Source: Lampris incognitus
Taxonomy: Eukaryota > Chordata > Actinopteri > Lampriformes > Lampridae
NCBI RefSeq assembly: GCF_029633865.1
Contig: NC_079219.1
Location: 52,475,121-52,539,120 of the forward strand
Direction: 5' to 3'
DNA length: 64,000 nt
The notes under the pieces are model-generated. The model worked only from the letters and a program-made list of their open reading frames with translations, was not told the DNA's origin and made no database searches. Made by a program: the position numbers and the translations under genes. Of the stretch, positions 22,626 to 35,079 are shown one piece after another; the stretch's first letter is position 1; each line of letters opens with the position of its first letter.

Positions 22626-23363
22626 GTATACCGCTCCCACTTCCGGTGTGGGAAGATGGCGGCGTGAATCCATGTTTGCGGCGGCCTCACCCAGTACCGT
22701 CCACGCACTGTCTTTGTCCACGTCTGCGTTTAGGTTTTGTCTTCGTTTGGTGGCTGGGACAGCTGGTGCTGAATCGGCTGGGAGAGCTTGGTCTGCTGCG
22801 TCCTGTGGGCACAGGGACCACGGCCCCGCCCGGAGCTGTGTCCGAGGTGGTAACACCGAGGGCGGTTTGACAGGACGCGGAAGCGGGGAAGGCTAAGCTA
22901 ACTGCTAGCCCATGCAGACCGGCAGCTCCGATAACACTGAGGGTGGTCTGGCGGTGGCCTTGCATGGTGTTGACTGGTGTTTTTGGTGTCGTCGTGTGGA
23001 CTGCAGGGAGGTGCGTCGAGGGAGTCTGGCTGGGAGAGCTGGCATTGGATCAGCTAGGAGATCTTGGTCTGCTGCGTCCGGTTGGTCCAAGGACCACAGC
23101 CCTGCCTGGAGCTGTGCCCGAAGAGGAAACACCAAGGGCGGTTTGACAGGACGCGGAAGCGGGGCAGGCTAAGCTAACTGCTAGCCGATGCAGACCAGCA
23201 GTTCTGATAGTCACCCTGGCTGGCGTTCGTTCCCTGGGACAGTGATTTATTTAATTATTTTTAGTTTGGATATGTGTTTTAATTTGAATATGTGTATTCT
23301 TGTAGTTCTTGGATATGTGTTTTTGTCTTTGTGTTGCACCGCTGTGGGCTGGGAGAAACGACA
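22626..23363 (+). repeat. Unclassified interspersed repeat (family E) with internal tandem duplication
   Basis: It starts around 'gaagatggcggcg', a YY1-like motif also found at the 5' end of some LINEs. A unit of about 180-190 bp occurs twice, about 277 bp apart (22750-22935 and 23025-23212). Both carry 'gacaggacgcggaagcgggg' and 'ctaagctaactgctagcc'. The end near 23363 matches the repeat split by the Tc1-like element at 52.6-54.0 kb. Translated frames show no domain; it looks like the regulatory part of a retroelement, class unknown. Confidence 0.55.
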
Positions 23364-23635
23364 AAGTGTACCCGATTCATTCATTCATAATGCAACGCGT
23401 TTCAGAAACGGGAGAAAACTTTGAATAAAAGGGTGGATGGTGACGTAACCCGTGGCCAAGCAGCAAGCCGACCCTTAACGCTGTATCGATGTGAGTCTAG
23501 CCGGTTTTCTTTTGGTAAAGTAACAATGGAGTAAGCAAACAAATCCACTGTCGTCTATAGGAGCATCTCGTCCATCTGAAAGGAGAACGGTAAAACAAAT
23601 AAGAAAACAAAAAACAAACTAATAAATCCAAAGTC

Positions 23636-24076
23636 CGGGGGGGGGGGGCTTTTTCCTCCCCAATTGTATCCGGCCAATTACCCCACTCTTCCAAGCCGTC
23701 CCGGTCGCTGCCCCACCCCCTCTGCCAAACCGGGGAGGGCTGCAGACTACCACATGCCTCCTCCAATACATGTGGAGTCACCAGCCGCTTCATCTCACCC
23801 GACAGTGAGGAGTTTCGCCAGGGGGACGTAGCGCGTGGGAGGATCACGCTATTCCCCCCAGTTCCCCCTCCCCCTGAACAGGCAACCCGACCGACCAAAG
23901 GAGGCGCTAGTGCAGAGGCCAAGACACATACCCACGTCTGGCTTCCCACCTGCAGACACGACCAATTGTGTCTGTAGGGATGCCCGACCAAGCCGGAGGT
24001 AACACGAGGATTCAAACTGGCGATCCCCATGTTGGTAGGCAGCAGAATAGACTGCCACACTACCCAGATGCCCCAG
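23636..24076 (-). repeat. tRNA-derived SINE family A, copy 4
   Basis: Minus-strand copy, head near 24074 and tail at a poly-G/C junction near 23637-23650. It is full length, and its B box is mutated ('gtttgaatcc'). No clear target duplication is visible. Confidence 0.8.
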
Positions 24077-24173
24077 CATGTGCATTTCTGACATACTGTC
24101 AAAATAGTATACTATGAAGATTCGTTTGTAGATACTATGCAGTGTTAGTGTATAGTATGGATTTGGGGTACAG

Positions 24174-24416
24174 CTCTAGTGTGGCGAGTGAGGCACAGTC
24201 ACAGCTGTCTCGAGTTAGCCTAACTGACTCAAGACAGGTTTAACCCTGCGTTCAAGTCATGTCAGGTCTTACTTTTCTCTGAGTCAGGAACGTGTCACAA
24301 CCCGGCCATCCGAGTAGTTCACATTCACATACTCTACAGTCAGAATATTGGAGAAAAGATGAGGGTGAGCGAAGGTGGAGACAGGAAGCCACACATACAG
24401 TAGACACCACAGGAAA
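24174..24416. other. Noncoding, nothing recognised
   Basis: Spacer between the 22.5-24.2 kb composite and the next SINE. Confidence 0.4.
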
Positions 24417-24735
24417 TGGGCAGCACAGTGGCCCAGTGGTTAGCACTGTTGCCTCACAGCAAGAAAGTCGTGGGTTCAAACCCCAGGCCGTCCCAGATCC
24501 TTTCTGTGTGGATTTTGCATGTTCTCCCCGTGTCTGCGTGGGTTTCCTCCGGGTGCTCCAGTTTCCTCCCACCATCAAAAGACATGCACGTTAGGGTTAA
24601 TACTCCTGCCTGTGCCCCTGAGCAAGGCAGTGGAAAGAAGAACTGGAGTTGGTCCCCTGGCGCTGCAGCTGCCCACTGCTCCTATACAATAGGATGGATT
24701 AAATAGAGAGGAATTTCGTTGTATGTATGTGTATT
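24417..24735 (+). repeat. tRNA-derived SINE family C, full-length copy
   Basis: The head is 'gggcagcacagtggcccagt', the B box 'gggttcaaaccc' near 24473, followed by the 'tttgcatgttctccccgtgt' body and the 'gttagggttaatactcc' segment. The tail runs into 'aataaagtgtctttgtc'. It is the complete reference for the split copy at 405-1615. Confidence 0.8.
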
Positions 24736-24796
24736 AAGCAATGCCAAATAAAGTGTCTTTGTCTTCATCTTGAAATGCAGAAGCACCTTGGTTATT

Positions 24797-25358
24797 GAAG
24801 ACCTTTTATATAAACATGGCCGACATGCTCCTGCTTCGTCTCATCAGGGGTAAAGATCGGTTCTCCCCATTGCCCGCCATGTGAAAAAGCCAACTTCCTG
24901 TTGACCTCAATTCCATCTGTGATCCCTTATTTTGTGTTTCAACACAGTGTCTAATACACAACAGGTGTTGACACTGACATATCTTACGTTTCTGTTGTCT
25001 TTCGACTGCACGTCTATAAAAAAATGTGATTTGATCAAGGGTCACAAAATGCCTATTACCTCATCAAGGCTAACGGTAATTTCCGGGTTGTTAGTATTTT
25101 GTGACCCTTGATCAAATCACTTTTTTATTTTTTTATAGACATGCAGTTGTCTGACGACAGAGACATAAAGATACGTCAATGACAGCACCTGTTTTGTATT
25201 GGACACCGTGTTGAAGCACAAAATTAGCGATCACTGACAGGATCGAAGGTGACAGAAAGATTATTTTTTAACATTGCGGGCAGCGGGGAGAACCGATCAT
25301 TACCCACAAAGATGAAGCGGAAATACATCAGTCATGTTTGTGAAAAAGGTCTATTCCA
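24797..25358. mobile_element. Foldback element: two ~255-bp inverted arms
   Basis: The left arm (24797-25050) and the reverse complement of the right arm (25096-25358) align along their whole length. Examples are 'gatcggttctcccc', 'tttcaacac.gtgtc.aatac' and 'gtgatttgatcaagggtcac'. The 45-nt spacer is 25051-25095. Arms diverge by an estimated fifth to a quarter of positions and match best next to the spacer. No coding capacity. Probably a foldback-type MITE; superfamily unknown. Confidence 0.8.
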
Positions 25359-28300
25359 ATTTCTCAGATTTGATCATCTGACATAATAAGGTCACGTGGC
25401 ACTTCCTGTTCAGAAACTCATTCAGACTGTAAATCTAACACCACATGAACGCAGCAGGCTCAACGCGGCCGCAACCCAATGAGGACTCACACCAGCGCCT
25501 AACTGCAGGCTCTCCCCCAGACTTAAGCCTTTTAATGAACGTTTATTTTAGTCTTTTACTCTGGTGTTAATTTCTTTGTATTTTGATCGACGGGCTGCTG
25601 CGCCCTCATCTACCATCAGTTTCCATTTCTCTTTGCCCCAGCTGTGGTGCAGATCTGCCACATCTGTCTATGTGATGAATTTGTATCAGTAGGAGTTTTG
25701 TCAGTCATCTGTCTATGGTGGGAAAGAAAAAGTTTTTGTTGAAACTCTAACTGCTTTGAAAAGTGCAACACAAATAAAACCTTCCAAGTCTTCCAAGGTT
25801 TAAACCCCAGTAAAAGATGACCGATTGGCTGACAAGACCCAAACCCTAACCCTTTAGAAAGACTTGAAATAAGAATTTAAAATCATATCATTCCTTTTCC
25901 CTGAAAATTACCTTACTGTGTTACCCAAGATGGAGTCGAGGGCTGAGACAACTGCCCCTGTTGAGCCTATGGAGAAGGCATGGTCGGGTATTATGGCCGC
26001 CTGGCAGTGGTACATAAGGCGCCAGCTGTACAGAAATGGCCATGCTGTCATACTGCCCCTCAGATGGAGCTAACCATGCCAGCAAGAGTCAATGGTACCT
26101 TGGCACTGGGCACGTTAGCCATTAGCCAAGGCCATTACCTTGCACTGAGGCCTGGTGGGTTAATCCAGGGTTAATTCTTTTGGCCACTGTGGTGGAAGAG
26201 ATGTGAGCGCAGCGACAGCAGCTCAGTCCATTCAAACCAGAAAAACCGGGTCTGTCTGGTGATGGAAGCACTCACTCATCATCATGCATCTGAGGCTGTA
26301 ATGCATAAAGATGAAATTTTGTAGCTGACGTGATTGATGTAAATTGTGTGGAATAAAACGGAATGATTGCAAAATAAGGCTGTCAGCATTCAGGAAAATG
26401 ATCGACCTCTTGAGCGTTTTGCTGTGTGCTGTTGCTTCTATGTTAGGGTTACAGTACCAGGCTCTGTTTTATAATGCGTTTAGCAGTATTTGCAGGTCAC
26501 GAAACACATTTACTGCCAACGTACTGATGAACGAGGATGTATTTGAGATCTACTTTTAACCACAATTTACACGGGATTATAATGCTTAATGACCGGCTTC
26601 CCAGATCCTTGCCCGGACCTCAACCACGCCAAACCCAATCCCAAACTTAACCATCTCTAATCTAATGTCCAAACACGACCATTGTGATCTTATAGTTTAA
26701 GTTACTTAACCATCTTTAATCTCAAAGTACTACAGCAGATGATCAGAGCAGGTGTCCTGAACACCTTCATTCATCAATATGTTGAAATGCATTGCATGCA
26801 TGTGAGAGAATCTGATCTGATATGGTGTTTTTATGTTGTATTGCGAGGCCAAACCCATGCATGTATTCTCACCATTAAGTGGCGTGGTCATGCCTGGCCC
26901 TGCGAGACTTGCATTGTATTCATATGACAGAGCTTTAGGAACAACAAAATATATATTTGGGAACTCCAGATAGACTGTAATTGAGAATTTTGTCTGTGAA
27001 ACTGGGTTGATTTCATAATCATAAGAGATACGTGATAGCTAAACTAAACATTAGATTGACACATACAGCTAATTCCGCAGAACATATAAAGGGGCGTTGA
27101 TAAGTAATTGGCAGACAGTAGTCGAACTCTTAAACTTAGGAACGTTTTGTAAAAATTTTAGTGATTTCCTTTGAAATACAACACTGTGCAGTTCACCACA
27201 TTTTTTCCACAACCAGTGCCTATAATGCCTCAAACAAATGCTGCAAAAATGTTCAAATCCAGATGGCCACAGCAAATTTAGCAGGTAAATAATTGCTATT
27301 AACGGTGTGACAAAATATTTCCATCTATGACAGGTCTCTGACATGAAAAAGGTTATTATAGGCTAATAACTGTCAAACACAGACAGGGTGCAACTAAAAG
27401 AATCCATCTCCCTGACAGTCTTTTCTATAAAGAGCCTTGCTCAACAACATCGTATCAAACTAATGACACTTTATTCTTTATCACCAAAAAAAAACAGAAA
27501 AACACACCGAAACCAGAAAGTTCATTTACAAAGAACTCGCTATCGCAATCACAGCTCTAATGTAGTTGTGAAGTGAAAAAAAGGGTAATTGGTTTGGTAA
27601 AGATCGCTTTCCATCTCACCATAAAGCACTACACAATAGAAAAGGTCGCCAATTAAGCAATCATGAATACCAAGTACCAAAGCTGATGAAAATAGGCCAG
27701 TGGTTTAAATAGATTTGCAAGCAATTTACCTTTTCACAATGTTGGCAATCTGATGCAATTTGCTTGCAATTTTGTCTGCTTTCAGTGGCACTCTGAGCTG
27801 ACACTACACAGTGCAAATGGCAAAGACGGCCACATAGAAAATGTAAAACTATCTTGGCCACATCAAGGTATCAGAACGGTGCTTCATCAGGAAAATTACA
27901 ACAATTAGCATAAGTGCTCCAAAATCAACACTTTAAATGTCAGCGCCAAAGGTTGGGCCACAGATGAGCAAGGGTGTGCAATGTCCTCCAGGATGGACTT
28001 GCCGTGGAACGCAAAGCAATCACCCATCATCCCTTGCAAGTGATGGCCCCACAATTGCTGTGACATTCTCTCAGGCCTGTCATTCTCGGTCACAGACTGT
28101 TTTTCCTCGCTGTCTTGATTTGCTCCTGGCTGAATTGCGACAACCTCGCATCTCTTCCTCAACTACATAATTTTGTCGCTTTCTTCTCTTTCTTCATCAT
28201 CTTTCCTCTCCCCAGTGAAGGACTCAGATATGTTTCATAGTGTCATAAAACACCGAGTTAGGCCAAGCATCCCTCTCCATTTGTATGTTTGTGTTAGATA

Positions 28301-29823
28301 AATCAGATTTGTCATTCAGATAACCAACAAAGGTTGTCCCCTTCGGCACATTCTCCCAGGTTTATTTGCTTTCTGTCACGTCTTTAAGGCTTCGTGCTCA
28401 GCAGCAATCTCAAAATAGATATAATGCTTTAAGACCATTAAAACAATCAAATATGCATTTACACAAATTGGTAGAGAATTTCACTTTCAGCAATCCAAGT
28501 CGTGGGTTTGAAAAATGCACATAAAGCTTTTAAGCCAGAATGCATAAAACAAACAATTTTAACAAGTTTTCTCTGTCTTCTTTAGAGTTCAGTCTGTTTA
28601 AATACATTGCTGTTATTACAAGTTGCTGTGGAGTACTAAACACACAATGCTCCACAGCAACGTTGTTAAATCAATTTAGCAACCTCCCATACAATGACGT
28701 GTATTCCCTTCGACAATTTGCACGAACTCCTCCTAAAACGTTGAATCTGATTATGTAAAATTCTTTTTTTTCTCTCCAAATTTGGCACTTTAAAAGGTGT
28801 CAAATATAGAGGGGTACCAACGAACAAACCTCTTTGTACCGGATGAGTGCTAAAGCTAACTGACCCATCATTGTCATGGAGTCAAGTGGCCTTGTGTCCA
28901 GCTTAAGGGCTCAATGGAGACCCCAAGTATACGAGCTACGCTAGTGCTTAACATGCCAGGGAGGAGGTTGAAACTAACAGCCACTTGATTACAGCTGCTG
29001 GTGTGTCTCCAAAGTTGCATGGTCAAGACATTTCTTATTTACGGCTAGCTGTCTGTGATCTCTGCGTCTCATCTGACGCCTGAAGGCACAGCTCAACCAG
29101 AACTTCTTACTCTGCCAGCCGTCCCTCCCTCGTCTGGCTGCCTCCTCCGCTGAACTTGTCAGTTTACCAAAGGGGACAGATGTGAAGTAGCTGTCTATGT
29201 CACGGGAAGTGATGAAGGCAGGCTTGGAGGTTTTGGGGAAGGGAAGGGGGAAGTTTTATGGCATTTCAGTACTTTTAAAATTAGAGACTAGGTAGGTTTG
29301 CGTGGTTGGAGGCAAAATATAAAACGGCGGCGTTTCCTCTCTTTTCTCGCGCGGACTCCGGGAGCGCGACAGGTTTCCTGATGCGCAACCAAAAACGGAC
29401 TACAAAGGTGTCATTTGAGGCCCCTCAATGCTTAAACGTTAATTCCTGTTTTGTTTTTTTTAATATTTCGATGTTTCTTTGCCCTTGGTGTATTCCAAGA
29501 AATAGATTTGACATTTTCTTTGTTTTTCTGCTAGCAAAGCAGATAGCATAAAAACAGAGGTCAAGCGACATGTTTCAAACCCTGGATTTTTTTTTACCAT
29601 AAAGTAAAGTGTTTTGATTTCAAATCATCTGAGATGATATGGCCAAGGATTATTAAATATTTCCCCCTCACAAAATGACTCAAATTTATGTAGCAACTGC
29701 TCTCATAACCCTAACCCTGCACTGGTTCAGGACGATGGGCCACCTGAATGTCAAATAGAAATTAGAGGATCTATACACACCTTAAAGGCAAGCTACTCGG
29801 AAGCTAGCTGCTAGTGTTGTAAC
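25359..29823. other. Long noncoding stretch, largely unremarkable
   Basis: About 4.4 kb without a recognised repeat or exon. Short open frames lack domain signals. 28850-29200 is GC-balanced and repeat-free ('cacttgattacagctgctgg') and could hold a regulatory element. 29445-29600 is AT-rich. Confidence 0.35.
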
Positions 29824-29995
29824 CTTGAAAAGCTTAACTTCTTCGTCGTCGTCGTCGTCGTCGTCGTCTTCTTCTTCTTCTTCTTCTTCTTCTTCTTCTT
29901 CTTGGTGTTTATTGGCGGTTGGCAAACAACGAAATGGTGCATTACCGCCACCAGCTGGTACGGAGTGTGGATCAGAATGTCTATTTACGATACCC
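29824..29995 (-). repeat. (GAC)n(GAA)n tract joined to a LINE-like 3' end
   Basis: A (CGT)n run and a (CTT)n run (29844-29902) are followed by 'ggtgtttattggcggttggc', a sequence I associate with the 3' end of an abundant fish non-LTR element whose tail is a GAA repeat (minus strand). Acidic or serine-only frames here are translation of the trinucleotides. Confidence 0.6.
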
Positions 29996-30809
29996 CCCCC
30001 CCAAAAAAAGGTAAGCGGCTTGGATAATGGATGGATGGACTGTCGAAATATATTTTCTATATTCATGCCTGGAAGAATCTTGTAATACGATTTCAGACAA
30101 CCCTAAAGTGGACCCTACCGTTTCATAACCTTGACGTTAGTTGAACGCCTCACTCCCATCGGCTCGCGTCCTCGTTAAAGTCTGTGCTCGCACGCGTCAC
30201 GCAAGCCGACCGAGGCGCTTGTTAATGTAAGCAGATAGCTACCTAGTTTGTTTAACACGCTTTACTTTCTTACCTTCAGATTTTATTAATTCGATTGCGT
30301 CAAGTGTATACTGATGGACGCTCATGTTAGCTAGTTTCTAAATTTTGCCTTAAGTTACAGTTTAGCTAACGTTAGCTAGCTAAAGCTAACGTTTGCCTTG
30401 CCTAACATTAGCTAACAAATGTTAGCTAGCTGATAGCGCGCCCTTTCATCGCCAGTGCTGGCTAAATAGCTAGGTAGCTGGCTATGGCTTGGCATTTCAT
30501 TACTACTATAAAATGGCATATATTATCTAACGTTAGCTGCTGCTCCGTCATGAGCAGTGAGACCATGAGGGATTAGTTGTTGATCCGTTTTGACATCAAT
30601 ATAGAGTTTCTTATTTCATTTCAATAGTCTTGTGTGGCTGTGGTGGTTTAGTTAGTCTTTTGCCCTTTTGATATTCGCTTTTATAATTGGCGTCCTCTTT
30701 GTTTTTACTTTGCGTGAGTTTTGGGTAATTGAATAATATTAAAATCCATGTGTGCTGAAGGCTGATTAATTGTATTAGCGCAAACGTATGACTAGATTTC
30801 ATTCACAGA
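29996..30809. other. Noncoding; cluster of GCTA/TAGC palindromes
   Basis: 30325-30535 holds about ten overlapping ttagcta/gctaac words, including gctaacgttagc and gttagctagctaa. 30130-30230 is CpG-rich relative to its neighbours. No coding signal. Confidence 0.6.
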
Positions 30810-30972
30810 GTCAACATGAGCAAGAGAAGAGAAGATATCCGGCACTTTTTTTGGTGCTAAAAAAAAAGTAAGTTGAAACTTGTAAAAAGTTGGACTTAGA
30901 GATGATGATGCAACCTGTATATGCTGTCGTTTTCATGCAGGCTTAATGCTGAGCAGGATAGTATGGATGATG
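30810..30972 (+). pseudogene. Two exon-like segments, possibly a hAT-derived N-terminus
   Basis: An AG at 30806-30809 precedes an ATG at 30816 encoding MSKRREDIRHFF. A 7-T run then shifts the frame; one base fewer would read on as GAKKK before a gtaagt at 30868. A second exon-like piece (30941-30972) lies between 'catgcag' and 'gtaagt' and reads like LNAEQDSMDD. The basic start with HFFG resembles the first residues of hAT/ZMYM-like proteins. Without the downstream gene this remains speculative; a decayed copy or a noncoding RNA is equally possible. Confidence 0.25.
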
Positions 30973-33968
30973 GTAAGTCTTACATTTTATGTGCTGTTGT
31001 ATTAAGGAAGCAGAGGGCAGTCAGCAGGCAGGACCTGGTAGCAAAGAGGTGAGTTACAGAGGAGACTGCACTTAAAGATGTATGCCATCATACCAGATAT
31101 TTAGGCAGAAGTTACTTACAGAAACTGATGGGATGCACAACAATCTGTTCTGAACTAATATGTATGGTAGTAACACATCTGCCTACCTCTTTGGCATGCT
31201 GACAGTGTCTTTGGTTCTCTTACAGCGTTGTGTGGGTCTGTGTTTGAGAGAAATGATGGTCTGCTGTTGTGTGTGTGGGGGGGGGGGGGTCTGATTTGCT
31301 GGTAGTTTTGCTCCAGAATACTTTGTTGGTGACCCCTGACTACAAAACTTGTTGTGTGGTATGTGCCCCATTAGCTGGTGTACTGGATTTATTATCATCT
31401 AGACTGCAGAAATTACATTAAGCAAGATACTGTAAGGATTGTAAGACTTCATCTCACTGAAGCATGCACCTGTACTGGGTTCTCTTTACGCCCTGGAGAA
31501 AGCGTTGACCCCCCCCCCCCCCATTGTCATTGTACAAGTCGCACTCTGGTGGTGACTAGAGACTACTGTATCCACAATTGGTAATGAATTAATGCAAGTT
31601 ACTGCCTAACAGGTGTATGAACGAAGTCTGAGTGTAATTCATTATGAAACACTTCGAAATGTTTTGTTTACATTCAGAGTTGAAACTAAATGGGATTTAC
31701 TGAAACCCAATAGACATGTGATGCCGTTGATAACAAGGTATTAAGTACTTGCGTCCAAGAACCATCACTTTTATACGTCCGTCCGAGGTTCATTTGCTCA
31801 TTTGTTTGTTCATTTGTTCTTATGGATTTCCACTCATTCCATCCTTCTGAACATGCATTTCATCAATAGCTGGTAACAGTGTCGTCTGTACCTCACCGTG
31901 GCATTATTTAATATTTACTGGGGCCCGGGCCTTATCAAAGCAAGATGAATTAGCTTGGTCGGGATAGATTTTCTTTCAGTGCGTGGCGTTGGGAGAACAA
32001 AGTGAAAGAGAAGTGTATTCGAGGGAGCGGAGGAGGGGAGGGGAGTTGAAGAGAAAGCGGCGGTGTTGAGGATAAAGTTCAGAGGCTTCGGTGCGATCAG
32101 ATGACCAGTGCGTGGGGGCCTCCGGCCCCCGGTGTCAGCGGTGTCATCAGCCCGCTGATGACAGGGTTGCACAGATGGGCTGGAGGCTGGCTCCCAGCTA
32201 GCTCCTTTTGTATGGACCCTGCTCCCTAATTACAGCTGATGAGTGTGCGTGTGTGTGTGTGTGAGGGGGTGGGGGGTGGGGGGGTGGAGGAAGCAGGGTA
32301 GGAAGGGTAAATGGGGGGAAGGGGGGTGGGTGGGAAGGAAGCGGGGGGCGCACAAGCAGGTGACAGGACGAGAAGAGGAACCTGTGGCAGATCCCCGGCA
32401 CCATCAGGCACAACGTAGCGGCAGCCTGACAGCTAATTAGAAACGACACGGATTTCTCCCAATGTAACAGATGTTGCCCAATCAGCCCAGCTCGGGAGAG
32501 CCCTGCGCCAGCGACATTTCATGGACAATTTAACCATCTAAAAGGGATGAAATACTTAATGCATTGTAAGGCCAGCACAGCTGTTTCTCTCGTCAGAAAA
32601 TTTCCCAGTCAAAAATATGCATGTTTTATGTAACTCAAGCCGAGTGTTTATAATGCTATAATAGCCCGCGAAAAATTGCCATCGCACATCTGCCAAAGAT
32701 TTCAGCTCCGTTGGTTGCCGCAACGTTGATGGATCTGAAGACCAGTCGCTGACTGAAATTTTCTCTTGCAAACTTTCACAGGTTATCTGACATATAATCA
32801 ATGGAGGTTCAAGTAATAGAACAAGCTCCTCCAAACCATCTCCGTTTTAACTACAGTGATGTGTTTAATCATACGTGCTGGTGCAAACCTTACATGAACT
32901 GCAAATGTTAAATTTTAGGGTATTAAAAAAAATTAGCCATACATTCGGGTCATCTCACAAGACGACCTGAATAAAGAACCCCAAAAGTAGTGATTGTGTC
33001 CTGTGTGGTACCTATTTCCACGGGTTACACAATTTTGGTTTCAAGCAGAGGCGGAAAACATCCCCTTTTGAGTTCAAGCCAAAATTTTAACGAACGTCTT
33101 GGGTTTACGCGTCACTGGAATTTTACCTATTATAAAGTAGGTAAAGTGGACAGACCAGAGCCCAATCACATCAGCTCCTATTCACACAGCGAGCGTTCAA
33201 CATGTATTTCCCACAGCAAACACGTTTTACATCTGTCATCGGTTGCTTTCCGTGAAGAATGTACACCTTTGAACATCGCATACTATGAATTACACACCGT
33301 TCTCTGTCATGCTAAGAGGAAACAATACATGACTGGGATGGTAATAATATGTTGAATTGTGGAGCATGATCAGATAAACTGTGTAAATTTGTGGCCTGCT
33401 GTTCCTTTCACATCCGGCGTTGTCAACCCAGATCTCTGTCTTGCTATCTGCCCCAGCGCCGCCGTATCTCCTCGGCTCTGCATTTTTATCTGATGCACTG
33501 GATGACAGGTAATCTAGCTGAAAGTTCCAACAATTGCACACAAACAAGAAAAGAAAAAAAGGAAAAAAAGCTCCGGCTGATGAAATCTGAGCAGTTATCA
33601 CGCTAACCATTACCTGTCAAGCCCTCCGCTTCAATTTAAGGGTGCATCAATTTTCTGAAGAGGAAATCAAGGGCGAGGAAGAAAAGCAGTGCAGATAAAC
33701 AGTGACAAAGGCCTCTTTTCTGCTGCTTTTATTTATGATGGGATGTTGCTGCGTGGGGACCCGGGTGAGGGCTTTATCAAACCCGCTGATACATCTCTGA
33801 TAGCCAGGGAGTCTTCACCCTTGATGAAGTGTCGCACTTGCCAAAGAAGATTTCTAACTCGAATGACTTTCCTCGAAAAACGCTGCGGCGATAGGGGAGT
33901 CCCTCGATGGACGCAGACTCCCGGGCGAACTGACAGACTGAGCAAACAAAGGCATGGACGTGGACATA

Positions 33969-33973
<5 letters not shown>
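30973..33973. promoter_or_regulatory. Noncoding; candidate conserved elements about 31900-32560 and 33370-33930
   Basis: Poly-G and poly-C tracts lie near 31268 and 31510. 32210-32240 has 'ctccctaattacagctgatg' and 32430-32450 has 'gacagctaattagaaacg', around a G-rich patch. 33370-33930 is long and repeat-free, with 'tttttatctgatgcac', 'gatgacaggtaatctagc', 'ccattacctgtc', 'gcagataaacagtg' and 'gctttatcaaacccgc'. These look like Meis, GATA and homeodomain sites. No exons seen. Confidence 0.35.

Positions 33974-34029
<56 letters not shown>
33974..34029. repeat. (GT)n microsatellite
   Basis: A nearly pure GT run. A second, shorter one lies at 34574-34604. Confidence 0.95.
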
Positions 34030-34030
<1 letters not shown>

Positions 34031-34569
34031 GTATGAGTGGTCTGGTCATGATGACACCTCAAAAAGTAATTTTCCAGCGCTATAGTCTAGGTTTTCATTT
34101 ATCTGTTGTGCAGAGACCAAAGTACAAATTAAAAAAGGACTTTGTAAAGGTTTTTCTCTTTAGTTGATCCTTTATTTACAATGAAAGCTGGCCATATAAT
34201 GGAAGCAACCAAATATTTAAAACTACAAGCTGCCATGTATGTTCCATGTTGAAACTAAGATGGAAGGAACACCACCTGTTTTTGTAAGTCATCCAGATTG
34301 ATCGGTGTTATTATTGATTATCACCCAGAATCGTTAATAGATCAGGGTCCGGAGATGGCGGACTTCATTACGCTGTTTGACACCGGGTAGGTTACTGACC
34401 TACATCACTGTGTGTGTCGTGGTAATGATAGACGTTGTCATACACTATTATGAATGCTAATAGTCTAGCAGCACTGTGGAAGGACTCATTAAAGGAGGCT
34501 AAAGAGGGAGGTGGGAGACTAAGTCAGTGGTCCTAATGTTATGATGGGTCTGTGTGCGTGCGTGTTTGC

Positions 34570-34608
<39 letters not shown>

Positions 34609-35079
34609 AATATAGGCATATGTGTGTTCGTCTGTGCAGGTCTGCTGTGCATGGTTAATGATTCCCATGGTGACAGTTAGCTGCAGAGAGAGAGAGGGAG
34701 CCATAATTAGATTCATCTATACTGTTATTGACAGACGAGACCTCAGACTGATCAATACACATGGTGAGCATATTGTTGCAAATACCAATAAAGCCCAACA
34801 TCTGTCTTGCCAGCATTAGTTACAGTCAGATAATTAAATGTTGTCTTTATATACGTATACCAAGGCCTCGTGTGCCAATGCGCATTCAAAGAAATATTAA
34901 TTTTGCCTACACAAGCTTTTAAATTCCCTGACAAATAACACAGACTTGAATCTACTGCAGTCTACTTTTGTAACAAAAACAGAATTACCAGAGCAGGTTT
35001 TGATAGCTTGATTGATTGGTTGGTTGATTGATTGATTGATTGTACAATTTCTGATATAACCAAAACACAAGTTTGTGCT
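34030..35079. other. Noncoding, simple repeats only
   Basis: Contains the GT run at 34574-34604, a short (GA)n near 34686 and a (GATT)n patch at about 35008-35041. Nothing else is recognised. Confidence 0.4.

Larger units (their letters stand above)
22541..24173. mobile_element. Possible DNA-transposon shell carrying two nested repeats
   Basis: The left end 'ctgtgtcccaaatacacact' (22541) resembles the reverse complement of the right end near 24153-24173 (ctgtaccccaaatccatact). Matching bases are spread over about 20 positions, and such 'tcccaaat' termini are familiar from fish MITEs. The interior is almost entirely the repeat at 22626-23363 and a family A SINE. No transposase trace is seen. 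Confidence 0.35.

Noticed and set aside
22439..23172. Gly/Arg-rich frames of 80-140 codons
   Set aside because: They fall in the GC-rich tandem units of repeat family E, overlap on both strands and show no domain.
27905..28170. Possible small exon on either strand
   Set aside because: Frames on both strands are equally open and neither shows a domain or splice-site support.
29782..30085. Open frames with runs of Ser, Asp or Glu
   Set aside because: They are translations of the (CGT)n(CTT)n tract on either strand.
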